The translations under genes were made by a program, and so were the position numbers. A DNA stretch of 64,000 nucleotides from UMGS1312 sp964631595 (GTDB lineage: Bacteria > Bacillota > Clostridia > Oscillospirales > CAG-272), in NCBI GenBank assembly GCA_964631595.1, contig CAZVXL010000005.1, positions 33,663-97,662 on the forward strand, given 5' to 3'. Position 1 is the stretch's first letter. The number at the start of each line of letters is the position of its first letter. This document shows, piece after piece, positions 8,572 through 17,000 of the stretch. Below the pieces are notes generated by a model. The model was not told where the DNA came from, ran no database searches, and was given only the letters and a program-made list of their open reading frames with translations.

Positions 8572-8645
8572 AACAGACCTCCGAATTATGCCGTGGGCAT
8601 AAAGCATAGATTAAGCTTACAGACGGCAGTGCCGCCTGTAATTTA

Positions 8646-8673
8646 ATTATATCACTATTTGTTCGGAAGTCAA
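8646..8673 (-). promoter_or_regulatory. Promoter of the minus-strand Gfo/Idh/MocA gene
   Basis: On the minus strand TTGACT (8668-8673), 16-nt spacer, TATAAT (8646-8651), about 75 nt upstream of the start at 8571. The 306-nt gap 8572-8877 holds this promoter and the divergent one at 8790-8818; nothing else is obvious. Confidence 0.75.
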
Positions 8674-8789
8674 TACGGATTTGCCGATTTTCCCGATTTT
8701 GGCGGAAAATACCGCACGTATGTGGCGGATGCGGCGCATATCGAGGAAGAAAAATGATGCCGCGGGGCATAAAAAAATACCGAAAAATA

Positions 8790-8818
8790 TTGACATACGG
8801 AGTATTTTGAAGTATACT
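8790..8818 (+). promoter_or_regulatory. Promoter of the sortase operon
   Basis: Consensus TTGACA (8790-8795), 17-nt spacer, TATACT (8813-8818), about 60 nt before the first gene of the unit at 8878. Confidence 0.8.
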
Positions 8819-8877
8819 TATTTTGGACAGCGATATGCCTGTACTATAACGAGAGATTTAGCTTAGCGAGGAGAAAA

Positions 8878-9438
8878 ATGAAAAGGATACTTGCCCTTGT
8901 CGTCGCGCTTGTCATTGCAGTGAGCGCGCTCTCTGCCGGCGTTTGTGCCGCAGATAAGTCGGACCTTCTTGCGGAGGCCGCAAAATCACCTGTTTACAAG
9001 TATGTAAAGATCGCACTTGAGAATGCCGCAAGAACCGTGGAGATCACGGACGAGCAGGCGGAGAAGCTCCTGCCCGTTATACAGCGCTTCAATACGATAG
9101 TGACCGAGGATCTCGGCCCTACTGCTCGTAATGACAACGACATCTACACCATGGATCAGATCAGAGCCGTGCTGGAGTGTGTCTCCGAGGCGTGCGAGAT
9201 ACTGAACTACACCTACAAGACAAAGCCCTCCTCCGATCCCAAGCATATCGGAGATTCCGTGTTCATGATCTACGATCAGAACGGCAAGCTCGTATTTGAG
9301 TACGACGGTGACGTCGTTGCGGATACGTCCGCGGCTTCCGATGCCGACACCGTTACCCTTGCGGTCGGCGCGACCGTAATGCTTGCTCTCGGAGCGGCGG
9401 CGATCGTTGCGGCAAAGAAGCGCGATCTCGTAAGATAA
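8878..9438 (+). CDS. Secreted, C-terminally membrane-anchored protein of the sortase operon
   Basis: 186 residues: a signal peptide (MKRILALVVALVIAVSALSA, cleavage probably near VCAA), a mostly helical, acidic extracellular domain, then a C-terminal hydrophobic stretch (about residues 156-178) ending in KKRDLVR. The tail has the shape of a sortase sorting signal (hydrophobic span plus basic end), but the expected LPXTG is absent; the preceding residues are Ala/Ser/Asp-rich. No known family recognised. It is the first gene of a unit with the class D sortase, which starts 3 nt after its stop, so translation may be coupled. Possible roles: sortase substrate with unusual motif, or accessory membrane protein. 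Confidence 0.75.
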   Translation: MKRILALVVALVIAVSALSAGVCAADKSDLLAEAAKSPVYKYVKIALENAARTVEITDEQAEKLLPVIQRFNTIVTEDLGPTARNDNDIYTMDQIRAVLECVSEACEILNYTYKTKPSSDPKHIGDSVFMIYDQNGKLVFEYDGDVVADTSAASDADTVTLAVGATVMLALGAAAIVAAKKRDLVR

Positions 9439-9441
9439 GCC

Positions 9442-10170
9442 ATGAATGAGCGTACCGTCGGCGGTACGGTAAAAAGGGTGCTGATATACAGTATCCCTTT
9501 TTTGCTACTATCAGCCGCAATATATCTTGCCTCTGCGTGGGGGATCGAGACCTTTGTCGAGGGGAACATCTACTACAGGCTTGTGATGCTTGCGCCGGAG
9601 GACGGCGGCGATACCGAGCCTATCGTGCCGACCGATCGGAAGACGGAGGAGCTGGAGGAGAACAACAGCGGCGACGCCTTCACAGTGCCGGCGGATTTCC
9701 CCGTGATCTCACTCGGTGAGCAGTGGGCGACCATAACCATAGAATCCGCAGGAGTGTGGGAGGTGCCCGTACTGCACGGCGACTATGACGAGAATCTTTG
9801 GAAGGGGATAGGACACTACTCCAATTCGAGATTTCCGGGACAGCACGGCAAGGTGGTGCTCTCGGGTCACGTCGGCATATACGAGTTCTTCCAGCGCCTT
9901 GAGACTATGTCCGTAGGCGATACCGTAAGGCTTGATACGATATACGGCGAGTACGTGTACAGAGTCACCGAGACGGTCATCTTCGATCAGTCGGAGAAGG
10001 GACTGCTCCTGCCCGAGGAGAAGGACACGGGAGACAGGCTCATCTGCTATACCTGCTATCCGTTCCGCACCACCTCGGTGAGAACGCAGAGATTTGCCGT
10101 AATATGTGAGCTTGTATCGGGCAGAGACTGGACTGTGCCCGTATCCGGCGGAGAGGAGAATGTACAGTGA
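9442..10170 (+). CDS. Class D-type sortase
   Basis: A 242-residue protein with an N-terminal membrane anchor (about residues 12-34) and a C-terminal sortase domain. The catalytic residues are visible: H143 in LSGHVGIYEFF, C205 in LICYTCYPF and R217 in RTQRFAV. TCYPF is typical of class D enzymes. It should cleave a sorting motif after threonine and attach surface proteins to the wall or to pilin-like partners. The likely substrate in this window is the PPQTGD protein at 19378. It starts 3 nt after the preceding gene and overlaps the next by 4 nt (GTGA), indicating an operon. Confidence 0.9.
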   Translation: MNERTVGGTVKRVLIYSIPFLLLSAAIYLASAWGIETFVEGNIYYRLVMLAPEDGGDTEPIVPTDRKTEELEENNSGDAFTVPADFPVISLGEQWATITIESAGVWEVPVLHGDYDENLWKGIGHYSNSRFPGQHGKVVLSGHVGIYEFFQRLETMSVGDTVRLDTIYGEYVYRVTETVIFDQSEKGLLLPEEKDTGDRLICYTCYPFRTTSVRTQRFAVICELVSGRDWTVPVSGGEENVQ

Positions 10171-11150
10171 GGATCGTCCGAAGGATCGCATCGGTGCTTC
10201 TCTGCCTTGTGATGCTCGTCACCCTTGCTGCGGGGATCGTAATGCTTGCCGTCCGCGGAGCCGTGTCGGGACTGTCCGCCGCAGATGCGGTCGATGACGG
10301 ATACACGGAGCTGCTGTACGGGGAGCTGTACGAGGCTCTTGAGAAAAAGACGGCGCTTGTGGTGGTGAAGGTCGAGGATATCTCGGATATCATCACCGAG
10401 GAGAACGTACGAGAGGAAGCTGTCGCGGCGAGTGAGGCGGTGATATGCGCCCTGCTCGGGCGTGACGGTGCCGAGTGGCACTATGAGAATGAGGCGCTGT
10501 ACGAACGGGTGCTGTCCGTGCTCACGGCTTACGCCGACGAAAGCGGCATCGAATATGAGAATGGCTCTGCCGAGACGGTGTACACCGCGCTCTGCGATAC
10601 GGTGACGGAGGAGCTTGAGGTACTGCCGATCGGCTATGCCGAAAAGCTGTCCCCCGCGATATGCGCTCTGATGCGGCTGTGCGATGCGTGGTACATTCCG
10701 ATCTCTACATATATTATATGTACGCTCTGTCTCCTGCTCATCGGCAGAAGATATCTCAGAGGCGCTCTCTACGATGCGGCGCTCACCTCGTTTGTCTCCG
10801 CATTTGCCGTATCGTGCTGTACGTCGATCCTGTACGCCAAGGATTACCTTGCCGAAACAGTGCTTGACGACGGCGTGCTCGGATATTTCCTGCGGAACGG
10901 CTTCAATTCCGTTATGCGTGACGTGAGAACGATCTCGCTTGTACCGACCACCGTATTCGGCGTGCTCGGCATCGGTGCGGTGATCGCGGCGGCGCTCGGC
11001 GGAAGAAAGACCGAGCCGGACGGAAACACACCCGACGGAGATACCCACGAAGCACTTTTCCCCGAAGCACCTGTCACCGACGGTGATGACTCGAAAGCAC
11101 CCACCCCCGAAGCACCCGCGCCCGACCCCGATACCCCTGCGATGGAGTAG
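10167..11150 (+). CDS. Unknown membrane protein of the sortase operon
   Basis: 327 residues from GTG 10167, overlapping the sortase stop by 4 nt. It has an N-terminal hydrophobic segment (VLLCLVMLVTLAAGIVMLAV, with a short extracellular tail region after it), then an acidic helical region of ~130 residues. Three further membrane segments follow (near STYIICTLCLLLIG, AALTSFVSAFAVSCCTSIL and TTVFGVLGIGAVIAAAL). The tail is rich in Pro/Asp/Glu/Thr (KAPTPEAPAPDPDTP). No family recognised. Coupling to the sortase suggests a role in sortase placement or substrate handling, which is inference. Confidence 0.7.
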   Translation: MRIVRRIASVLLCLVMLVTLAAGIVMLAVRGAVSGLSAADAVDDGYTELLYGELYEALEKKTALVVVKVEDISDIITEENVREEAVAASEAVICALLGRDGAEWHYENEALYERVLSVLTAYADESGIEYENGSAETVYTALCDTVTEELEVLPIGYAEKLSPAICALMRLCDAWYIPISTYIICTLCLLLIGRRYLRGALYDAALTSFVSAFAVSCCTSILYAKDYLAETVLDDGVLGYFLRNGFNSVMRDVRTISLVPTTVFGVLGIGAVIAAALGGRKTEPDGNTPDGDTHEALFPEAPVTDGDDSKAPTPEAPAPDPDTPAME

Positions 11151-11285
11151 ACCCAATGCTGTCGACTTACCCGCATGATCCCGACGGAAGTGAGCGAAAA
11201 ATGAGATCTTCTCGGCGCTCTCGCCCACGGGAAAATATGTGCGAAAAATGTCGCGAAAAAAATTGCGGAATTAACAAATTCTCTA

Positions 11286-11314
11286 TTGCAAAATCCGAAA
11301 ATGTGTGATACAAT
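11286..11314 (+). promoter_or_regulatory. Promoter of the SipW-type surface-protein cluster
   Basis: TTGCAA (11286-11291), 17-nt spacer, TACAAT (11309-11314). It would give a leader of about 220 nt before the first gene at 11544. Confidence 0.8.
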
Positions 11315-11374
11315 ACATTGAATAAAGAATAAGTCAATGACGAAGCAAAAAACGGCTCTCGACGGACACATCAC

Positions 11375-11498
11375 ACGGAAAATTTCGGTTTCCGTAATTA
11401 TTTTGCGCAAAATGTAGTGGGCGCTACATTTTTCGGCTCGCCGAGCCGAGACACACCCGTCACCGACGGGGCACATTTTGTGGGTAACGCCGAAAGGC
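11375..11498 (+). promoter_or_regulatory. Structured 5' leader with a terminator-like hairpin, upstream of the SipW cluster
   Basis: The 393-nt gap 11151-11543 holds the promoter above and a row of hairpins: acggaaa/tttccgt (11375-11395); aaaatgtag/ctacatttt (11409-11432), the latter running into a U tract; cggct/agccg (11434-11448); cccgtc/gacggg (11456-11470); and a small gcc-GAAA-ggc (about 11489-11498). The second looks like an intrinsic terminator inside the leader, so attenuation is possible. I could not match the region to a known riboswitch class. Confidence 0.45.
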
Positions 11499-11543
11499 TC
11501 CCAAATATAAATTTTTATTTATTCCATTAAGGAGGTTTTTGTT

Positions 11544-12239
11544 ATGAAAACAAGAACGAAGGCATTGGTACTTACCCTTTGCGCGGCGTTGCTCGTAGTC
11601 ACGACTGTGTTTGCGACAATGGCGTACCTCACTGCGAATGACAAGGTTGAGAACACGTTCACAGTAGGTAAAGTTGCGATCACCCTCGATGAGGCAAAAG
11701 TGGACAGCATGGGCAGTCAGATAACTTCTGGCGGTCAGCCTGTGGCTCGTGTTGATGAAAACACCTACAAGCTCATCCCCGGTCACACGTATTTGAAGGA
11801 TCCTATCGTTCACGTTGCTGCGGGCAGTGAGGACTGCTACCTGTTTGTAAAGATTGATAATCAGCTGAAGGATATCCTTGTTTCTGATGATGGCTATAAT
11901 AGTGTCGATGATCAGATGAAAGCTAACGGCTGGGCGTACTTTGCCGAGCAGGATGTATGGTATTACATCGGTACCGGCGCTGATGCAGATGTAGACGGAA
12001 AAGTTGTTTCCGCGGGTACAAATGTACCGGTATTCTCCTCTATCGAAGTTAAACCCGATGTCGAAGCAAATACTCTTGCTACCTACGAGAACAAGCAGAT
12101 CATTGTAAATGCATACGCTGTTCAGGCAGATGGATTTGAAAGTTTGCCGAGCACACAGGCAGCATTGGCTTGGGGAGCCACCTTCGGTAAGCCCGCAGAG
12201 GCAACGACAACCGAGGCAGAAGTTCCTGCTGCCGAGTAA
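11544..12239 (+). CDS. SipW-dependent-type secreted protein (TasA/camelysin-like), paralogue 1
   Basis: 231 residues with the SipW-type signal: a basic start, hydrophobic core, then the conserved stretch ATMAYLTANDKVENTFTVG and a beta-strand VAITLDE. The body shows PGHTYLKDPIVHV, SEDCYLFVKI and, near the end, NAYAVQADGF, features shared with TasA/CalY fibre proteins. The C-terminal tail is TEAEVPAAE, with no anchor. Strong GGAGG sits before ATG 11544. Codon choice favours T-ending codons more than neighbours do, suggestive of high expression. First of three tandem family members; no SipW peptidase gene is present in the window, so processing would rely on one encoded elsewhere. Confidence 0.85.
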   Translation: MKTRTKALVLTLCAALLVVTTVFATMAYLTANDKVENTFTVGKVAITLDEAKVDSMGSQITSGGQPVARVDENTYKLIPGHTYLKDPIVHVAAGSEDCYLFVKIDNQLKDILVSDDGYNSVDDQMKANGWAYFAEQDVWYYIGTGADADVDGKVVSAGTNVPVFSSIEVKPDVEANTLATYENKQIIVNAYAVQADGFESLPSTQAALAWGATFGKPAEATTTEAEVPAAE

Positions 12240-12299
12240 GCATGACAGATAACGGCTGCGCGCCGATATTTGATAAAAAACAAACAAAGGATACAGCAA

Positions 12300-12881
12300 A
12301 TGAAAAAGTTTATTTCAATTGTTGCCATAGCACTTGTGCTCTGCTGCGTTGTCGGCGGTACTCTTGCATGGCTCCGGGCAGAGACCACACCCGTTGTAAA
12401 CACCTTTACATACGGTGATATCAACATTACTCTCACAGAGACTACCACCAACTATAAGATGGTTCCCGGAAGTAATATCGCAAAGGATCCTATGGTCACC
12501 GTTAAAGCAAACAGTGAGGCTTGCTACCTGTTCGTTAAGATCGAGAAGTCTGCAAACTACGATACATACCTTAATGGTTACGCTGTTGCAGAAGGCTGGA
12601 CTCAGCTTGTTGATGACAATGGTGATATCGTAGACGGAGTTTTCTACCGTACGGTAGCCGCAAACGCTGCGGATCAGGACTTCTATGTGCTTAAGGGAGA
12701 AGGTACCGGTACTCTTAAGAACGGCTTTGTTACCGTGAATACCAACGTTACTAAGGCTCAGATGGAGGCACTTCAGGTTGAGGGCGCTACGCTTCCCACT
12801 CTGACCTTCACAGCATATGCGGTACAGAGCGAGAACATTACCGGTGGCGTATACGGTGCTTGGACAATCGCAAATTCCTGA
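12300..12881 (+). CDS. SipW-dependent-type secreted protein (TasA/camelysin-like), paralogue 2
   Basis: 193 residues from ATG 12300, after AAAGGA; an in-frame TTG at 12270 lacks a site. Signal peptide MKKFISIVAIALVLCCVVGG, then TLAWLRAETTPVVNTFTYG and INITLTE. It is clearly paralogous to the preceding protein: PGSNIAKDPMVTV and SEACYLFVKI align with PGHTYLKDPIVHV and SEDCYLFVKI, and the AYAVQ motif recurs near the end. Expected to be exported and to form or cap surface fibres. It lies 60 nt after paralogue 1 with no terminator between. Confidence 0.85.
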   Translation: MKKFISIVAIALVLCCVVGGTLAWLRAETTPVVNTFTYGDINITLTETTTNYKMVPGSNIAKDPMVTVKANSEACYLFVKIEKSANYDTYLNGYAVAEGWTQLVDDNGDIVDGVFYRTVAANAADQDFYVLKGEGTGTLKNGFVTVNTNVTKAQMEALQVEGATLPTLTFTAYAVQSENITGGVYGAWTIANS

Positions 12882-12965
12882 TCTGAGCGCAGTACATAAC
12901 CTCGGACCCGGCAAAGACTTAATTTAAGGCAAAATTTATTTCAATAAAAGAAAGGTAAAGCAAAA

Positions 12966-13793
12966 ATGAAGAAGAAAATCTTATCCGTTTGTCTTGTTGC
13001 AGTGATCGCTGTCACCGCTATCGCGGGCGCATCTCTTGCGTACTTCACCGACACCGACGATGCAACAAACGTATTCACCGTAGGCGGCGTAAAGATCGCC
13101 CTCAACGAGCAGCAGAGAAACGATGCCGGCACTGCACTCGAGGCTTTTGAGAACGACAAGGTTCTCATGCCTATCGCCGGCTCCGCACAGGGCGCAAAGG
13201 ACAAGTTCGGCCTTCCCACCGCCGAGAACTACGTTGACAAGATCGTTACCGTAAAGAACACCGGCGCAAGCGAGGCTTTCGTCCGCGTATTCGTTGCTAT
13301 CCCCACCGCTCTCCAGGATGAGGAGACTGCTGCCGACAATGTTCTCCACTGGAACACCGGTAACAAGTTTACCGCTGCCGGCGACTACGACACCACCGCA
13401 ACCAAGCAGCCCGAGCATGCAGACTACAGCACAAAGTGCGTATTCGCTAACGTAGGAACCGCTACCATCGACGGTATCGCATACGACGTTTGCTCCTTCA
13501 CCTACACCGATGCACTTGCAGCAGGTGATGAGACCGATTACGCAGCATTCGTAGGCTTCTACCTTGACGAGAGGGTTGACGCTCGCGTTGATTACATTGA
13601 AGAGAACGATGAGATCATCGAGAAGACCGTTTACTACGTAAAGAACGCAGACGGTACTACCACCGATATCGACTTCGATTTCTCCAACGGTGTGACCATT
13701 CCCGTAGTTGCTCAGGCTGTTCAGTCCGCAGGCTTTGACACTGCCGCCGAGGCATTCGCAGCATCCGGACTTGCCGCAAATCCTTGGGCATAA
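12966..13793 (+). CDS. SipW-dependent-type secreted protein (TasA/camelysin-like), paralogue 3
   Basis: 275 residues. The canonical signal is ASLAYFTDTDDATNVFTVG followed by VKIALNE. The body has VTVKNTGASEAFVRVFVAIP, the classic TasA/CalY beta strand, and ends with PVVAQAVQSAGFDTAAEAF. No anchor is present. Codon use is strongly biased (many acc, gcc, gtt and gca codons), as in highly expressed genes. AAAGG precedes ATG 12966. It is the best match in the cluster to a major matrix-fibre subunit. Three consecutive hairpins follow the gene, so expression of the downstream giant gene may be reduced relative to it. Confidence 0.88.
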   Translation: MKKKILSVCLVAVIAVTAIAGASLAYFTDTDDATNVFTVGGVKIALNEQQRNDAGTALEAFENDKVLMPIAGSAQGAKDKFGLPTAENYVDKIVTVKNTGASEAFVRVFVAIPTALQDEETAADNVLHWNTGNKFTAAGDYDTTATKQPEHADYSTKCVFANVGTATIDGIAYDVCSFTYTDALAAGDETDYAAFVGFYLDERVDARVDYIEENDEIIEKTVYYVKNADGTTTDIDFDFSNGVTIPVVAQAVQSAGFDTAAEAFAASGLAANPWA

Positions 13794-13828
13794 GTAGCTT
13801 CAAATGATCCCGAAGGCTTCGGGCGATA

Positions 13829-13851
13829 CCCTGCTTCCTCGGAAGCAGGGT
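13829..13851 (+). terminator. Strong hairpin after the third SipW gene (weak U tract)
   Basis: The stem accctgcttcc pairs with ggaagcagggt (11 bp, spanning 13828-13851). A smaller hairpin cccgaa/ttcggg precedes it at 13809-13823. No U run follows, so it may be a transcript stabiliser or partial terminator. Confidence 0.5.
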
Positions 13852-13852
13852 G

Positions 13853-13887
13853 TATACAGGTACCTCACGTGTCGGGATACCTGTATA
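13853..13887. repeat. Inverted repeat before the giant surface-protein gene
   Basis: Arms tatacaggta (13853-13862) and tacctgtata (13878-13887), perfect 10 bp with a 15-nt loop. It lies between the third SipW gene and the start at 14036. Could be an operator or an RNA hairpin. Confidence 0.55.
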
Positions 13888-14035
13888 TGCCCTGCATCGC
13901 AGAGGCGATAATAAAATAATAAGCTCATCAGCCACGGCGACGGACGGCGGGTCGGTGAGCATATCTTGCTGTATCGCGCACGGCGCGCGGTATCAGCCCG
14001 TCCGACATACCACAGAACCAAGGAGGAGCATCAAG

Positions 14036-17000
14036 ATGTCAACCATGAGAAAAAGGACGGTTGCCTTAATAATCACTCTGTCTATGCTTATCACTATCCT
14101 GCCGAGCAATATCATTGTCGGGAGTGTTGCCGATTACAATACCCCGAGCAGTGAGCATATCGGCGCAGTGGCAAAGATAGTTGACGATGATTTTCCTCTT
14201 GCGGATAATCCGTCGGATATGGCGGGCACCCACGTGTGGAGCAATATCAGGGCGGCGGATATGCCCGAGAGAGTTATCATCACGAATTACTACTACGATG
14301 CGAGCATGGAAAATTCCGAACCGATGTACGAGATCGACGCGGCTGTCGGCTATGAGTGGCCGTCGATGCTCAAGAATTACCACTGGATACAGGCGAAATC
14401 CGTCGATATAGTCGAGGAGAACGGCGAGACGGGAGTTATCGGAGGTGACGGCAAGGTCACGGATTATCTTGAGCTTGAGAGATTCGACAGAGAGACGCTC
14501 CTTGCGAAGACCTCACTCCGCGGCGACGTTTCCTATCAGTGGCAGATACGCTATGACACTCCGAAGGATCTCTGGGTGGACATTCAGGGCGAATGTGACC
14601 GCGAGATCGAGGTTACATACGGACTTATCCTCTCACTGCTTGACGAGTTCAGATCTGTCGCTATCCGCTGTGAGAGCACAACGGATACAAAGACCAACCA
14701 CAGCGAGCCGATAACGGTGACCTCCGTTCCGCTTGTGAGCGATCTCGGTGAGGTCGCGGCGACGGCCTCCTTGGACGATGAGGGTACTGCCGTATCCGGA
14801 GCGGGCAGAGCGCTTCGCGCCGCAAGGGAAGTGGCTCCGCTTGCAGAGAACGACATCTACAACGTCGTTATTAACTACAATTACGAGGACGGATCGACTG
14901 TATACCAGTCCCACACGGCAAATATCGGCGCGGGAACAAACTACAATCAGACGGTGACCTTCCCCGTGATCAAAGGATATCTGCCTTACGTTGACAACGC
15001 ACGGAAGGATTCGTACACGTTTAACATCACGAATATTCAGGCGGACGTTACCGTAAACGTAGTGTACAAACCCACGGACGTAAACTACACGGTCATCCAT
15101 TATCAGCAGAACGTTGACAATGACGATTATTCGCTGGTAGCGACCGACAGAAATACGGGTCTCACCGGAGCTCAGGTTCCCGAGGTGCACAACACATACG
15201 AGGGCTTCTACAATCTGGCATACGAGCGCCCCACCATTGCGGCGGACGGCTCTACCGTTATTGAGGTATACTATGACAGATACTACTATCTGCTGAACTT
15301 CGATATGACGGGCGGATACGGCACCGATCCCGTGTACGCGCGCTACGGCGCGACGATCCCCGAGATAAAGGATCCGACGAAGGCAGGATACAATTTCATC
15401 GGCTGGTCGGAGACCAAAGAAGGTACCGAGACTGCGACACTGCCCGATAAGATGCCCGCATATGCGGACGGCGCAAAGACCTACTACGCAATTTGGGAGA
15501 TGGTCGCTACCGCCAAGGTGACCGTGGTATTCTGGGGTGAGAACCCGAACGATGAGGGCTACTCATACCTTGCGGATTCGACCGATGTGATAGATCTGAC
15601 ACCCGGTAAGGAGTTCACCTATACCGAGGAAGGAATGTTGATCTGCGACCGCGAGGTGCACACTCATACCGATGCGTGCCTCGGCTGCGGTAAGACGGAG
15701 CATACGCACTCTGCCGTCGGCGGAGCTTGCTACACGCTGACCTGTACTGTTGATGTCCATACCCACGGCACAGGCTGTTATGACGGGGTGGGAAATGGGA
15801 CGACATACGTTATTGGCGCTCCCGATAATCCTCAAAACGGACAGGTGTTTCAGTGGCTCTCATTTTCCACTACCTATATCTACATCTACGGTACATGGTA
15901 TGAGTACTCCGGATCGACCGCAAGCGGAAGCATCGCTCCCACTACCTGCGGCAAGACCGAAAACAACCACACCCACACAAATGACTGCTATGCTTTCACC
16001 TGTACGGCCGAGGAGCATACTCATACAAATGATTGTAATGCGTGCGGCAAAGAGGTGCATACACACAACTCCGAGTGCTATTATCAGGGCGCCGGACTTG
16101 ATACGACCAAGTGGAAGTTCGTCAGATCCGACACCGTAACGGTCGCGGCAGACGGCTCCACCGTTGTGAACGTGTATTATGACAGAACCACGTTTAAGTT
16201 GGAATTCTACAGCAGAGACGGCAGTACACATCACGGAACGATAGAAGATAAGTGGGGCTCGCAAATAGGCGACCGATTCCTCGATGTAAACAGCGCCGCC
16301 GGCGGAAACCTGTGGATGACGACAAGAAACGGCAACAGCGGTCCTTACACAGCTTTCTTGGAGATCATGCCGAATGCGAACAGAAATTATTATCTCCGCT
16401 CGACAAGTACCACCGAACAAAAGGCATACTATTATGTTGAAAAGCTTGACGCGTCGGGCTATGATGAAAAATATGTAGTAACTGCTTATTCGAGCAGTTC
16501 GTTGCATCCGACCGAAGAAGACTTTATGGACATAGAGGGCTTTACTTTCAAAGAAGCGGTGTTCAGGTCAAACAATCAGGACATAACCGTAACCGAAAAG
16601 GGTGAATACGATTACAATTACAACAACGCTAAGTTCTACTACACGCGTAACAGCTACAAGCTGACCTTCAACGATGGCTATGAGAACGTGCGGAACGAGT
16701 CGGTAAAATATCAGGCATCTCTCGGTACTTACAATGACTACGTTCCCGAGGTACCGTCGCAGTACGAGCCCGGCTCCGTTGAGTTTGCGGGCTGGTATCA
16801 GAACCCGCAGTGTACCGGTGAGGAATATAAGCTTGACGAGCACACGATGCCGGCAAACGATCTGATCCTCTACGCAAAGTGGGTGCCCGTAAACCACACG
16901 GTCGAGTTCTACCTCACCGAATCATCGGTGGATATCTATCATCCCGCAGATGTCGATCAAGATGCAGAGTTTACCGTTCCTCACGGTGACCATATCGCCG

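Noticed and set aside
11315..11543. A c-di-GMP or other known riboswitch before the SipW cluster
   Set aside because: Hairpins are present but the conserved core sequences of the classes I know were not found.
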